This document shows positions 7,641 through 15,254 of a stretch of 55,665 bases of DNA, one piece after another. Positions within the stretch are counted from its first letter, which is position 1; each line of letters opens with the position of its first letter. The stretch is from contig MHBL01000007.1 of assembly GCA_001803235.1 (NCBI GenBank), forward strand, positions 1 through 55,665, in the 5' to 3' direction. The notes beneath the pieces are model-generated. The model searched no databases. It saw nothing but the letters and a program-made list of their open reading frames with translations, and was not told where the DNA came from. This stretch comes from Lentisphaerae bacterium RIFOXYA12_64_32. GTDB lineage: Bacteria; Verrucomicrobiota; Lentisphaeria; Oligosphaerales; YB12-FULL-65-16. Position numbers and translations under genes: made by a program.

Positions 7641-10145
7641 ATGTTGCTTCGGCGTGTGACGGAGTTTGTGGCTGGGGCTGTGTTCGCCCTGTGTTGCGTG
7701 CGCGCTGTGGCGGCCCCGGAGTGGCAGAAGTACCCCTATCACCCGGCTGGCACGGACATCGAGTTCCCCAAGGATGAGGGCACGCACCAGGCGGACCTGT
7801 CCGTGACCATGGAGTGGTGGTACGTGTCGTGCCACATCGAGGAACCGGGGACCGGGAAGCAGTACGCGGTCATGGTGGCGTACTTCAAGGAACTGATGGG
7901 GCACTCGTTGCGCCTGTTCGACATCAGTGCCGTAGCTGAAGGCAGGATGCACACGGCCACGCAGCACGGCACACTGCAGGCGAAACCGGGCCTTCTCGAC
8001 CTGGCGCACACGAATCCGTGCGGTGTGGACCGACTTTTCGTTAAGACTGGACCCGACGGCGCGCCCGTGCCGTTTCAGTACCGCCTCGAGGCACACGGCG
8101 GCGCCACGATGTCCGCCACGCTGGACTTGGCCGCGGACAAGCCGCCCCTGCTGGTCGGCGGGGACGGGTACGTCCAGGTCGGCAATGCCGGGAACTCGTG
8201 GTACTACTCGCTGACACGCATGCAGGCGCAGGGCGAATTGACGATCGACGGGCGGACGTTCGCGGTCCGGGGGCTGGCGTGGATGGACCACCAGTGGGGC
8301 CCGTTCATGGTCTCGCCTGTACCCATTTTTCCGACCGACACGTACGAGTGGTTCGCCTTGCAGCTTGACAATGGCGACGACTACATGATCAGCAACATTT
8401 TCGACCGCGCGCGGCGGCTGCAGCGCGTCGAGGGCTTCGGCGGGCTGGGCTGGATGCTGGCGGACGGTTCGACCGGTATGACCGTGGACTTCGACCTGCA
8501 GCGTCTGGCCTACTGGAAGGCGCCGTGCGGCGACTGGTACTCGGCCAAGTGGCGTGTCACCGAGCCCAGTCGGAACTTGGACTTGGTTATCACCCCGGAG
8601 ATTCAGGACCAGGCCGTGCCTCTTCCCAAAACGCGGTTTGGCCAATTCTACTTTTGGGAAGGGCGTTGCGCCGTGGCGGGCACGATTGAGGGCAAGCCGG
8701 TCAAAGGCAACGCGTTTGTCGAACTGACGCACCGGTTTGAAATGCCCTCGCTGTCTTTCACGCTGCCAGCCGCCGCCACGGACCTGGCACTCGGTGGCCC
8801 CGTCGAGATTGCCTGGACGGTCGACAACCCTGACCAAGGCAACCCGCTGACGTTTGCCCTCAGTTGCCGGCAGGGAACCGCGGCGCCGGTGGTTCTCGCC
8901 GAGAAGCTTGGGAAGCCGGCATTCACGCTGGACACGACGCGGTTCGCAGACGGCGACGGGTACGTGCTGGAGGTGGTGGCCAACTCAAGCGACGGAACGC
9001 TACAGGGCAGAAAAGCCTCGGCGTCGCTGGCGATCTCGAACCACGGCCCCCTCGCGCCCGCGAGCGTAGTGACGCCCGCGCCCGCTCAAGCGATCGCGGC
9101 CGGCCCGCAGCCCCTGGCCTACCCGTACACGGAGGGACGCCTGTCGTTCCCGAAGGACGAGGGGCTGCACTTGCCATCAGAAGATCCGTTCACGGTGATG
9201 GAGTGGTTTGCGCACTACGCCCACCTTACGGCTGCGGACGGACACCGGTACTTCCTGTTCACCACGTTTGTGACCTATGACCCGATCGAAAAGGAACTGG
9301 GGGGCCGTTTCCCGCACCTGATCGCCACGCTGGTGGATGTCACAAACCGCAAGACCTACCACTATCGCGATCTGCAGCCGCTGGCCAAGTTCGCGTCAGG
9401 TCACGCGGAGGCGGAGACGGTCGGGGGCGACCACTTCCGCTGGCGCGGCGCGGACCGGCCGTTTCAGTACGAGTTCGGCGTGACCGTGCGCGAGGGCGAC
9501 ACGACGCTGGCTGTTGCACTCGATCTGGAGATGGTCAAGCCGCCACTGGTGGTGAACGGCACCGGCTACATCTGTGAGCCCAAAGGGGTCAGCGGCTACT
9601 ACTCGCAGACCCGCTGCCGGGCGACCGGCTCGATCACGGTGAACGGTGTGAAGCAGGATGTGCAGGGCGTCCAGTGGATCGATCGACAGTGGCTGGGCGC
9701 GTCGTTTTCGCAGAACATGGGCTACTCGTACGACTGGTGGGCGCTGCAGTTGGCGAACAACGAGGAAGCCATCATGTTCCGCATTTGGGACACGGCCAAG
9801 AACGTCGTTGTGATGCAGGTGCTGGAGATCAACCACGCCGATGGGCGTCGTGAGAAGGTAAACTCCTTTGTGCTGACCGACGTGGTCAACGGTTGGCGCC
9901 TGACCGCCGCCGTACCGAAGTGGGACCTTGCCATCACCCCGGTGTACAGCGGGCAGGGGATCTGGCAGAGCTGTGACGTCACCGGCACCATCGGCGAGGC
10001 CAGGGTGACCGGGCTGGCTGCCGCCGAGATGGCCAAGGACATCGTCAAGGAGATGGGGGCCCTGTTTCCCGCAGCGCCGGGGGCGGCGGAGAAGAAGCCA
10101 GCCCCCGCACCGCAGGCCGGGGAAGGTGGGGCGGGCAAGCCCTGA
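7641..10145 (+). CDS. secreted protein with two AttH/CrtC-type lipocalin modules
   Basis: 834 residues from the ATG at 7641, chosen because GAGG (7631-7634) precedes it and the protein then opens with a clean signal peptide (MLLRRVTEFVAGAVFALCC to AVAA). Two related modules follow. The first has FPKDEGTHQ then MEWWYVSCHIE (about 40-65) and ends near 370; the second has FPKDEGLHLPS then MEWFAHYAHLT (about 500-530) and ends near 800. This is the AttH/CrtC pattern of a double lipocalin-like barrel, so the protein carries a tandem duplication joined by an Ig-like linker (VEIAWTVDNPDQGNPLTFAL). The C-terminus is Pro/Ala/Lys rich. Family members are hydratases of carotenoids or proteins of unknown role; no carotenoid genes are nearby, so the function is open. 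Confidence 0.75.
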   Translation: MLLRRVTEFVAGAVFALCCVRAVAAPEWQKYPYHPAGTDIEFPKDEGTHQADLSVTMEWWYVSCHIEEPGTGKQYAVMVAYFKELMGHSLRLFDISAVAEGRMHTATQHGTLQAKPGLLDLAHTNPCGVDRLFVKTGPDGAPVPFQYRLEAHGGATMSATLDLAADKPPLLVGGDGYVQVGNAGNSWYYSLTRMQAQGELTIDGRTFAVRGLAWMDHQWGPFMVSPVPIFPTDTYEWFALQLDNGDDYMISNIFDRARRLQRVEGFGGLGWMLADGSTGMTVDFDLQRLAYWKAPCGDWYSAKWRVTEPSRNLDLVITPEIQDQAVPLPKTRFGQFYFWEGRCAVAGTIEGKPVKGNAFVELTHRFEMPSLSFTLPAAATDLALGGPVEIAWTVDNPDQGNPLTFALSCRQGTAAPVVLAEKLGKPAFTLDTTRFADGDGYVLEVVANSSDGTLQGRKASASLAISNHGPLAPASVVTPAPAQAIAAGPQPLAYPYTEGRLSFPKDEGLHLPSEDPFTVMEWFAHYAHLTAADGHRYFLFTTFVTYDPIEKELGGRFPHLIATLVDVTNRKTYHYRDLQPLAKFASGHAEAETVGGDHFRWRGADRPFQYEFGVTVREGDTTLAVALDLEMVKPPLVVNGTGYICEPKGVSGYYSQTRCRATGSITVNGVKQDVQGVQWIDRQWLGASFSQNMGYSYDWWALQLANNEEAIMFRIWDTAKNVVVMQVLEINHADGRREKVNSFVLTDVVNGWRLTAAVPKWDLAITPVYSGQGIWQSCDVTGTIGEARVTGLAAAEMAKDIVKEMGALFPAAPGAAEKKPAPAPQAGEGGAGKP

Positions 10146-10287
10146 GGTGGGGCGCGTGTCCATGCCGCACTTTGTCCTTGTCCCGCTCAGACCATCATCT
10201 CAACCTCGCATTGTCCTATGACTCAAGCTTCCCAACTCCGGCGCGATTCCTGGGGTGCGGAGGGATCGGCACGCGGCAAGTGGAATT

Positions 10288-10316
10288 TTGACTCCGGGGG
10301 TGTATTGTACTGGTAT
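10288..10316 (+). promoter_or_regulatory. possible promoter and long leader of the RNA-binding protein gene
   Basis: TTGACT (10288-10293), 17 bp, TGGTAT (10311-10316). If used, the transcript would have a leader of about 180 bases before the RRM gene. RRM and cold-induced genes often have such leaders, but here that is inference. Nothing else is seen in 10146-10503. Confidence 0.3.
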
Positions 10317-10503
10317 TCGGGTCGACGAACGAGAAAAATCGCACGGGGTCCAGTCAAGTGTCCTGACAGTGCTCTCTCGCCAGCCGCTCCTGACTTCCTG
10401 GGCCGGAAGAGTCGGCCCCTTTCTCCGGTGATCCGGAAAGCGAAAAAAAAGGGTCACGTAGAATGTCCGCGAGACATGAGAGAGTTGCAAGGGAGAGCAA
10501 GCA

Positions 10504-10863
10504 ATGGCGAAGAATCTGTATGTTGGGAATCTGAGCTACTCGGTGACGGACTCGCAGTTGGAACAGTTGTTTGCACCGTTCGGCAAGGTCAGCAGCGCCC
10601 GGGTGATTTCGGACCGCGACACTGGCCGGAGCAAGGGGTTCGGCTTCGTTGAGATGCCGAATGACGAAGAGGCCCAGGCGGCGATCAACGGTCTGAACGG
10701 CAAGGAGAGCGACGGTCGCGCCCTGACGGTCAATGAGGCTCGGCCGCGCGAAGAGCGTGGCGGTGGTGGTGGTGGTGGCCGTCGGTTCGGCGGTGGCGGC
10801 GGTGGTGGCGGTGGCGGTGGTGGCGGCCGTGGCGGCGGCGGCGGCGGCGGCGGCCGCTGGTAA
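10504..10863 (+). CDS. glycine-rich RNA-binding protein with one RRM domain
   Basis: 119 residues. Residues 3-80 form one RRM: LYVGNLSYSV carries RNP2 and KGFGFVEM carries RNP1 with its aromatic residues. The tail (84-119) is almost only glycine with a few arginines. Such proteins bind single-stranded RNA and are often cold-induced RNA chaperones in cyanobacteria, Planctomycetota and related groups. The ribosome site GGGAG lies 8 bases before the ATG. A strong intrinsic terminator follows, so it is a single-gene unit. The tail is encoded by GGTGGC-type runs, which make the gene prone to length change by slippage. Confidence 0.95.
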   Translation: MAKNLYVGNLSYSVTDSQLEQLFAPFGKVSSARVISDRDTGRSKGFGFVEMPNDEEAQAAINGLNGKESDGRALTVNEARPREERGGGGGGGRRFGGGGGGGGGGGGGRGGGGGGGGRW

Positions 10864-10893
10864 GCCGCGTCCCTGACGCAAGCTTGATCAACG

Positions 10894-10930
10894 AACGACC
10901 CGGAGCTTCAGTTCCGGGTCGTTTTTTTTT
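10894..10930 (+). terminator. intrinsic terminator of the RRM gene
   Basis: An 11-bp perfect stem AACGACCCGGA/TCCGGGTCGTT (10894-10904 and 10913-10923) with an 8-base loop is followed by seven further T residues. It starts 31 bases after the stop codon. This is the clearest rho-independent terminator in the window. Confidence 0.95.
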
Positions 10931-11009
10931 GTGCGTGAATAGTTCCGTCCGCCGGCACTCGTCGGGCTCGGAAGAACTCACGCAAGCGCGCGATACGGCT
11001 CGCCCGCTG

Positions 11010-11474
11010 TCACTTCTGCTTCTTCAGCCACTTGCGGATTTTCGGGCAGGACGTGGCCTCCATCAGGTACGGGCACTCATCGTCCTTGCCGCACTCCTCG
11101 CAGACGGCCCAGTGCCCGCAGCTCACCTTTGGGTCCTCTACCGGACGGTCGCACTCCGTGCACCAGCAGTGGCCGCAGTCGAAGCAGCGCGCCACGGTCG
11201 GATCTTCCACGTCGACCACCTCTTCAAAGCTGCCGACGTTTTCGCTTTCGCACTTCGGGCAGGCACCGACGAAGATGGCGTTCACGAACTCCTCGGCCGT
11301 CTCGCATGACTCGGCCAGGTGCTGCATCTCGGCCAGCACAGCCGGGTCCATCTGCGCCAGAACACGAGCCACTTCCTCGTGCGGCACGTCGTCCTGAGTG
11401 CGCAGATCGGCCTCGCAGTGCTTACAGAAATCGGCCCCGTCAGGGACCTGCTTGCGGCAGTTGTAGCATTTCAT
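11010..11474 (-). CDS. cysteine-rich zinc-ribbon protein
   Basis: 154 residues with 17 cysteines. An N-terminal zinc ribbon (Cys3, Cys6, Cys17, Cys20: CYNC and CKHC) is followed by an acidic helical stretch (about 28-65). A second ribbon starts at ACPKC (72, 75) and continues with CFDC (97, 100), CWCTEC (103, 105, 108), and VCEEC (125, 128). The C-terminus is basic (RKWLKKQK). The paired CxxC groups indicate two or more structural zinc sites. Zinc-ribbon proteins of this sort often bind nucleic acids or other proteins; the role cannot be told. It is convergent with the RRM gene and is divergent from the DUF4432 gene. Confidence 0.7.
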   Translation of the reverse strand: MKCYNCRKQVPDGADFCKHCEADLRTQDDVPHEEVARVLAQMDPAVLAEMQHLAESCETAEEFVNAIFVGACPKCESENVGSFEEVVDVEDPTVARCFDCGHCWCTECDRPVEDPKVSCGHWAVCEECGKDDECPYLMEATSCPKIRKWLKKQK

Positions 11475-11537
11475 GCATCAAGCCTCTTTCATGCAACCTC
11501 GCGATAAGGGCCGCGGCGCGCCAGTCGTCTCCCGGGG

Positions 11538-11565
11538 TTGTCACCCGGCACAACATCGATATGGT
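11538..11565 (+). promoter_or_regulatory. candidate promoter of the DUF4432 gene
   Basis: TTGTCA (11538-11543), 16 bp, TATGGT (11560-11565), about 54 bases before the ATG at 11619. Confidence 0.4.
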
Positions 11566-11618
11566 AACACCAGATTGTCCGTCTCCAAGCTGACAGGATG
11601 AAGAAGGAGGGCTTACCC

Positions 11619-12710
11619 ATGGCATGCCAGACAACAACGGTTCATCTTTCCCCGGAGCTCTTCGGCGACAACGAGAAGACGTTGCTCGATTGTGGCCCGT
11701 TGTCCGCGTCCGTGTTCAAGTACTCGACGGGGGTCGCGGCACTGCGGTTCCAGAACGAGTTCGGCGAGGCCGTTCTGCTGCCGTTTCAGGGCCAGCAGGT
11801 CTGGTCTGCGACCTTCCACGGCCGCAATCTGACCATGCGCTCGATGTTCAGCGAACCGCAGGCGACGCGCGATTACCTGGCGACGTATGGCGCGTTCTTC
11901 ATCCACTGCGGTGCCACGGCCATGGGCAATCCCGGCGAGAAGGACCGGCACCCGCTGCACGGGGAACTGCCGAACGCACCTTTCCAGAAAGCCTGGATCG
12001 TCTGCGGCGCGGATGACGACGGCCACTACCTCGGCCTGGGCGGAGCCTACGAGCACACGATGGCGTTCGGTCCGCACTACGTCTGCGAACCGTTGCTCAA
12101 GTTCTATGCCGATTCGTCCGTCATGAGGATGTCGGTGACGCTGCGCAACCTCAAGCACGTTCCGATGGAGTGGATGTATCTGGCACACATCAACTTCAAC
12201 CCGGTTGAGAACAGCCGGCTGGTCTACACGGCTCGCTGTACGCCGGAGCACGTGCGCGTCCGCAAGACCATTCCGACCCACATCGCGGTGAGCCCGAAGT
12301 ACCGCCGGTGCCTCGAGGAGTTTGCCGTGCACCCCGAGAAGCACAACGACCTGACCGCAGACCTCTTCTTCGATCCGGAAGTCTGTTTCTTCATCGACTA
12401 TGAAGCGGACAAGAAAGGCTGGGCGCACACCCTGCAGATCCACCCGGATGGGACCGCCGACTACGTGCGCCACCACCCCAGCCAACTCGACAAGGCCGTC
12501 CGCTGGATCTGCCGCGTTGCCGACCAGGCAGCCATTGGCATCGTGCTGCCCGCCACCGCCGAACCGGACGGCTACCATGCCGAGAAGGCGAAAGGCAACA
12601 TCAAGGTCATTCCGCCGCTTGGCGAGGTCACCTTCGACTACGACATGGGCATGCTCAGTGCCCCGGACGCCGCCAGGCTCGCAAAGAAGATCGTCGCCAA
12701 GTACCACTGA
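11619..12710 (+). CDS. DUF4432 family aldose-epimerase-like protein
   Basis: 363 residues from the ATG at 11619, chosen because AAGGAGG (11604-11610) lies 8 bases before it; the ATG at 11598 precedes that site. The sequence matches the DUF4432 branch of the galactose mutarotase-like fold: LPFQGQQVWSATFHGRNL, HPLHGELPN with the family histidine, YLGLGGAYEHTMAFG, and MEWMYLAHINFNPVENSRL. The fold binds a sugar in a groove and can interconvert anomers or epimers. No signal peptide is seen, so it is cytoplasmic. It fits the sugar-catabolic theme of the region, but the exact sugar is unknown. Confidence 0.85.
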   Translation: MACQTTTVHLSPELFGDNEKTLLDCGPLSASVFKYSTGVAALRFQNEFGEAVLLPFQGQQVWSATFHGRNLTMRSMFSEPQATRDYLATYGAFFIHCGATAMGNPGEKDRHPLHGELPNAPFQKAWIVCGADDDGHYLGLGGAYEHTMAFGPHYVCEPLLKFYADSSVMRMSVTLRNLKHVPMEWMYLAHINFNPVENSRLVYTARCTPEHVRVRKTIPTHIAVSPKYRRCLEEFAVHPEKHNDLTADLFFDPEVCFFIDYEADKKGWAHTLQIHPDGTADYVRHHPSQLDKAVRWICRVADQAAIGIVLPATAEPDGYHAEKAKGNIKVIPPLGEVTFDYDMGMLSAPDAARLAKKIVAKYH

Positions 12711-12777
12711 GCGTTCGGCCTGCGGTCGGGGCGACATCAATGCCACCAACTTGAACTGGAACTGACACGACCCAGGC

Positions 12778-12845
12778 TTGTAGTTCCGCGTTCACGCGGT
12801 CCGGGTTGCGCGTGGCCATCGGGAACGGGGACCGCCTGAATGGCG
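12778..12845. repeat. palindromic repeat (GTAGTTCCGC type), degraded copy
   Basis: TGTAGTTCCGCGTTCACGCGG begins an inverted-repeat unit whose better copy is at 49685-49760. The right arm here has decayed. The gap 12711-13031 contains this and the next repeat but no gene. Confidence 0.5.
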
Positions 12846-12881
12846 TGTCGCTTTAGCCACCTCAGATGCGCAACCACGCCC

Positions 12882-12937
12882 AAAGTGGCCGGACCGGCTC
12901 GGTCCGGTATGCGGGAGCGAGCCGCTCCCGCCACTCT
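12882..12937. repeat. paired-hairpin repeat, copy 2
   Basis: AAAGTGG, hairpin CGGACCGGCTCGGTCCG, hairpin GGGAGCGAGCCGCTCCC, CCACTCT. It has the same layout as 6982-7039 and 31167-31224. Confidence 0.7.
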
Positions 12938-13031
12938 GGAAAGCCTGCTACCTCACTAGATCGACACGCCCAGAAGGCGGGACCACAAACGGGGCCGGCC
13001 CGACCCGCGCCCAGCACCAGAGTCCGCATCC

Positions 13032-13598
13032 ATGCAAAACGACGCGAGCATCACCATCAAGACCCGGGCCGGCGCCACGCTGACAGCGCGGCGTCTCGCC
13101 CTGGCGGACGGCAAAGCCCTGCAGGTGTTCAATGCGGGGCTCTCGATCCCGTCCGAGCGTTACTTCCGCGCCCACGCCTACGATGACGCCACGGTCCGGA
13201 AGGTCCTCGAGCGCGCCGAGGCGGGCGAGGACCTGACGCTCGGGGTCTTCGATGGGCCGCTCCTGGTCGGGTACTTCTTCCTCTGGTACTTCACCGAGCC
13301 TGTACCGCTGCTCGGCATCGGCTTGCTCGATGCGTACCACGGCACCGGCGTGGCCCGGCAGATGATGGACATCCTCATTGCCGAGGCGAAGAGCGCGGGC
13401 AAGGACGGCATCGAACTGACCACCATGCAGGACAATCCCAGGGCCTACACGCTCTACGAGAAATGCGGATTCCGCTACCACGGCGACGTCGAGAACCTGC
13501 AGGGCGACGGCTCCATCGTTATCGAGCGCGCCATGTTCTACCCCATCAAGCCCGGCGCGCAACCCCCGCAAGGCGCCCACGCCCCGCCCGTGCGTTGA
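13032..13598 (+). CDS. GNAT family N-acetyltransferase
   Basis: 188 residues with the GNAT fold: residues about 70-100 give strands ending in PLLGIGLLDAYHGTGVARQM, where the G-T-G-V-A stretch is motif A for the acetyl-CoA pyrophosphate, followed by MMDILIAEAKSAGKDGIELT and the closing NPRAYTLYEKCGFRYHGDV. It transfers an acetyl group from acetyl-CoA to an amine; the substrate is unknown. The C-terminal 20 residues are proline-rich and may be disordered. It lies alone between repeats. Confidence 0.85.
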   Translation: MQNDASITIKTRAGATLTARRLALADGKALQVFNAGLSIPSERYFRAHAYDDATVRKVLERAEAGEDLTLGVFDGPLLVGYFFLWYFTEPVPLLGIGLLDAYHGTGVARQMMDILIAEAKSAGKDGIELTTMQDNPRAYTLYEKCGFRYHGDVENLQGDGSIVIERAMFYPIKPGAQPPQGAHAPPVR

Positions 13599-13752
13599 GG
13601 GACGGAACGTGGCGTTCACGCAAGGCACATGACTGCGCGCGCCGGACCGCGCCGACCACGGCGTCAGGTGTCACACTTAACCCTCGCCCATCCCGTATGC
13701 CACGGCGCGGCGAATGGCAAGGATCCGGTCCTCCACCCCCCAGCGGTCCCCC

Positions 13753-13908
13753 CATGGCTGTTTCAAGATTCTCCGCCTGCGGGACCGACAAGTACCCCCG
13801 GCGTGTCCCCACGCCGGGGGGGCCGGCCTGGGGACAGGCCGGCCCTACTGGACGCGCGTCGATACGGAGCGTTCCCATGCGGCGTGACCCGATCTTGAAA
13901 CAGCCCTG
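13753..13908. mobile_element. 156-bp miniature inverted-repeat element, copy A
   Basis: The terminal inverted repeats CATGGCTGTTTCAAGAT and ATCTTGAAACAGCCCTG agree at 16 of 17 bp. Flanks CGGTCCCCC (13744-13752) and AGGTCCCCC (13909-13917) form a 9-bp duplication with one change. Inside are two hairpins: CCCCCGGCGTG-TCCC-CACGCCGGGGG and a GGCCGGCCTG/CAGGCCGGCC stem. It has the same length as the copies at 34155 and 38197 and no gene. Confidence 0.9.
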
Positions 13909-13917
13909 AGGTCCCCC

Positions 13918-13945
13918 TTGCAGTGCGGGCGCCGCATGGTATCAT
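13918..13945 (+). promoter_or_regulatory. candidate promoter of the Gfo/Idh gene at 14030
   Basis: TTGCAG (13918-13923), 16 bp, TATCAT (13940-13945), about 78 bases before the start codon. The -35 begins at the first base after the target duplication of the 156-bp element, so the insertion left the core promoter intact but replaced everything upstream. Confidence 0.4.
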
Positions 13946-14029
13946 AGGCGAGTAGTGCTGGCGCGTGGGAAATCCTTGCACGGGGGGCCACTCCCCCGGA
14001 CACAGGTCAAACCAAGGGAGGATTCGGCG

Positions 14030-15028
14030 ATGGAAAAGATCCGCGTTGCGTTTCTCGGGTGCGGTGGGATTGCCGCCAAGCATGTGCGTTCCCTGAAGGC
14101 GAACCCGGACGTGAAGATCGTCGGCTGCTGCGACGTCACCGAGGACATTGTCAAAGGCTTCATTGACCGGACCATGCCAGAGTACAAGCCGCGGCCGCCG
14201 TCCTTCACGGACGCCGCCGAGATGTACAAGAAGACGAAGGCCAATGCGGTCGTGATCTGCACGCCGCACACACAGCATTTCGAGCAGGGCATGCAGGCGC
14301 TCGATGCCGGCTGTCACGTGCTGATGGAGAAGCCGATGGTGACCTCGTCGGAGCACGCCTACAAGATCAAGGAGAAAGTGGACAAGACGGGCAAGGTCTT
14401 CATCGTTGCCTACAACACGCCGTGCTCGCCGGAGTTCGCCTACCTGCGCGACCAGATCCGCAAGGGCACGTTCGGCAAGCTGGAGATGGTCAACGGCTTC
14501 ATCTCCCAGGATTGGCTGCGGTTGACCGTCGGCAAGTGGCGTCAGGACCCGGCGCTCTCGGGAGGCGGCCAGGCGTACGACAGCGGCGCGCACCTGCTGA
14601 ACAGCCTCTGCTGGTCCGTCGAGTCGCGCCCGGTCGAGGTGTACTCGATCATCGACAATCACGGCTCCAAGGTCGACATCAACAGTGTGTTCGTGATCCG
14701 GTTCGAGAACGGCGTCATGGCCAGCATCTGCATCAGCGGCAACTGCCCGGGCGGCGGTTCGCACATGGTCTTCATTTTCGACAACGGCCGGGTCGAGATC
14801 GACGGCTGGGGCGCGGGTTGGGTCAACATTTTCGAGGGCGCGAACAAGGTCAAGTACCCGCAGATCACCGGCAAGGCGTGCGAGCCGGCCGAGAACTTCG
14901 TCGATGCCATTCTGGGCCGGGCCGAACCGCGCACCAGCCCGATGAACGGCATCATCCAGAGCGAACTGATGGACGCCATTTACGAGGCCGCCCGCACCGG
15001 CAAGCCCTTCCGCGCCAAGAAGCGCTGA
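14030..15028 (+). CDS. Gfo/Idh/MocA family oxidoreductase
   Basis: 332 residues from the ATG at 14030, which has AAGGGAGG 8 bases upstream. The N-terminal Rossmann domain has GCGGIA (10-15) for NAD(P) and the family EKP motif at 100-102. The C-terminal alpha/beta domain carries the substrate-site stretch SGGGQAYDSGAHLLN. Family members oxidise or reduce hydroxyl groups of sugars, inositols and related compounds. It is a single plus-strand gene next to, but pointing away from, the minus-strand sugar cluster. The substrate cannot be assigned. Confidence 0.93.
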   Translation: MEKIRVAFLGCGGIAAKHVRSLKANPDVKIVGCCDVTEDIVKGFIDRTMPEYKPRPPSFTDAAEMYKKTKANAVVICTPHTQHFEQGMQALDAGCHVLMEKPMVTSSEHAYKIKEKVDKTGKVFIVAYNTPCSPEFAYLRDQIRKGTFGKLEMVNGFISQDWLRLTVGKWRQDPALSGGGQAYDSGAHLLNSLCWSVESRPVEVYSIIDNHGSKVDINSVFVIRFENGVMASICISGNCPGGGSHMVFIFDNGRVEIDGWGAGWVNIFEGANKVKYPQITGKACEPAENFVDAILGRAEPRTSPMNGIIQSELMDAIYEAARTGKPFRAKKR

Positions 15029-15044
15029 CCCGCAGCGCGGCAGT

Positions 15045-15161
15045 CAGTGGCGCGGGACCTCCGGGACCGCAGTAGGGTGCTCGGGGCCGTCCCGGCCCGA
15101 GGTCCTCGGCCAGAGACCGGCCCGAGTACTCTACTTCGGCGCGGGACGCGCCGAGCCACTG
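15045..15161. repeat. dispersed repeat with CAGTGGC/GCCACTG ends, copy 2
   Basis: 117 bp starting CAGTGGCGCGGGA and ending GCGCCGAGCCACTG, close to the copy at 5924-6041. It lies in the 226-bp gap between the convergent Gfo/Idh and DegT genes and contains the palindrome TCGGGGCCGTCCCGGCCCGA. No clear target duplication is seen. Confidence 0.7.
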
Positions 15162-15254
15162 TGTGCTGGGTCACCTCTGGCTCGGGCCCACCGCCTCTCT
15201 GACCCAAGGCCATCGATAGTCTTCGCTCGGCCGATGGACGCGGTCCGCCGCCCC

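Noticed and set aside
10741..10863. RRM gene tail as a frameshift or assembly artefact
   Set aside because: A glycine-rich tail is normal for this family, and the stop is followed by a perfect terminator.
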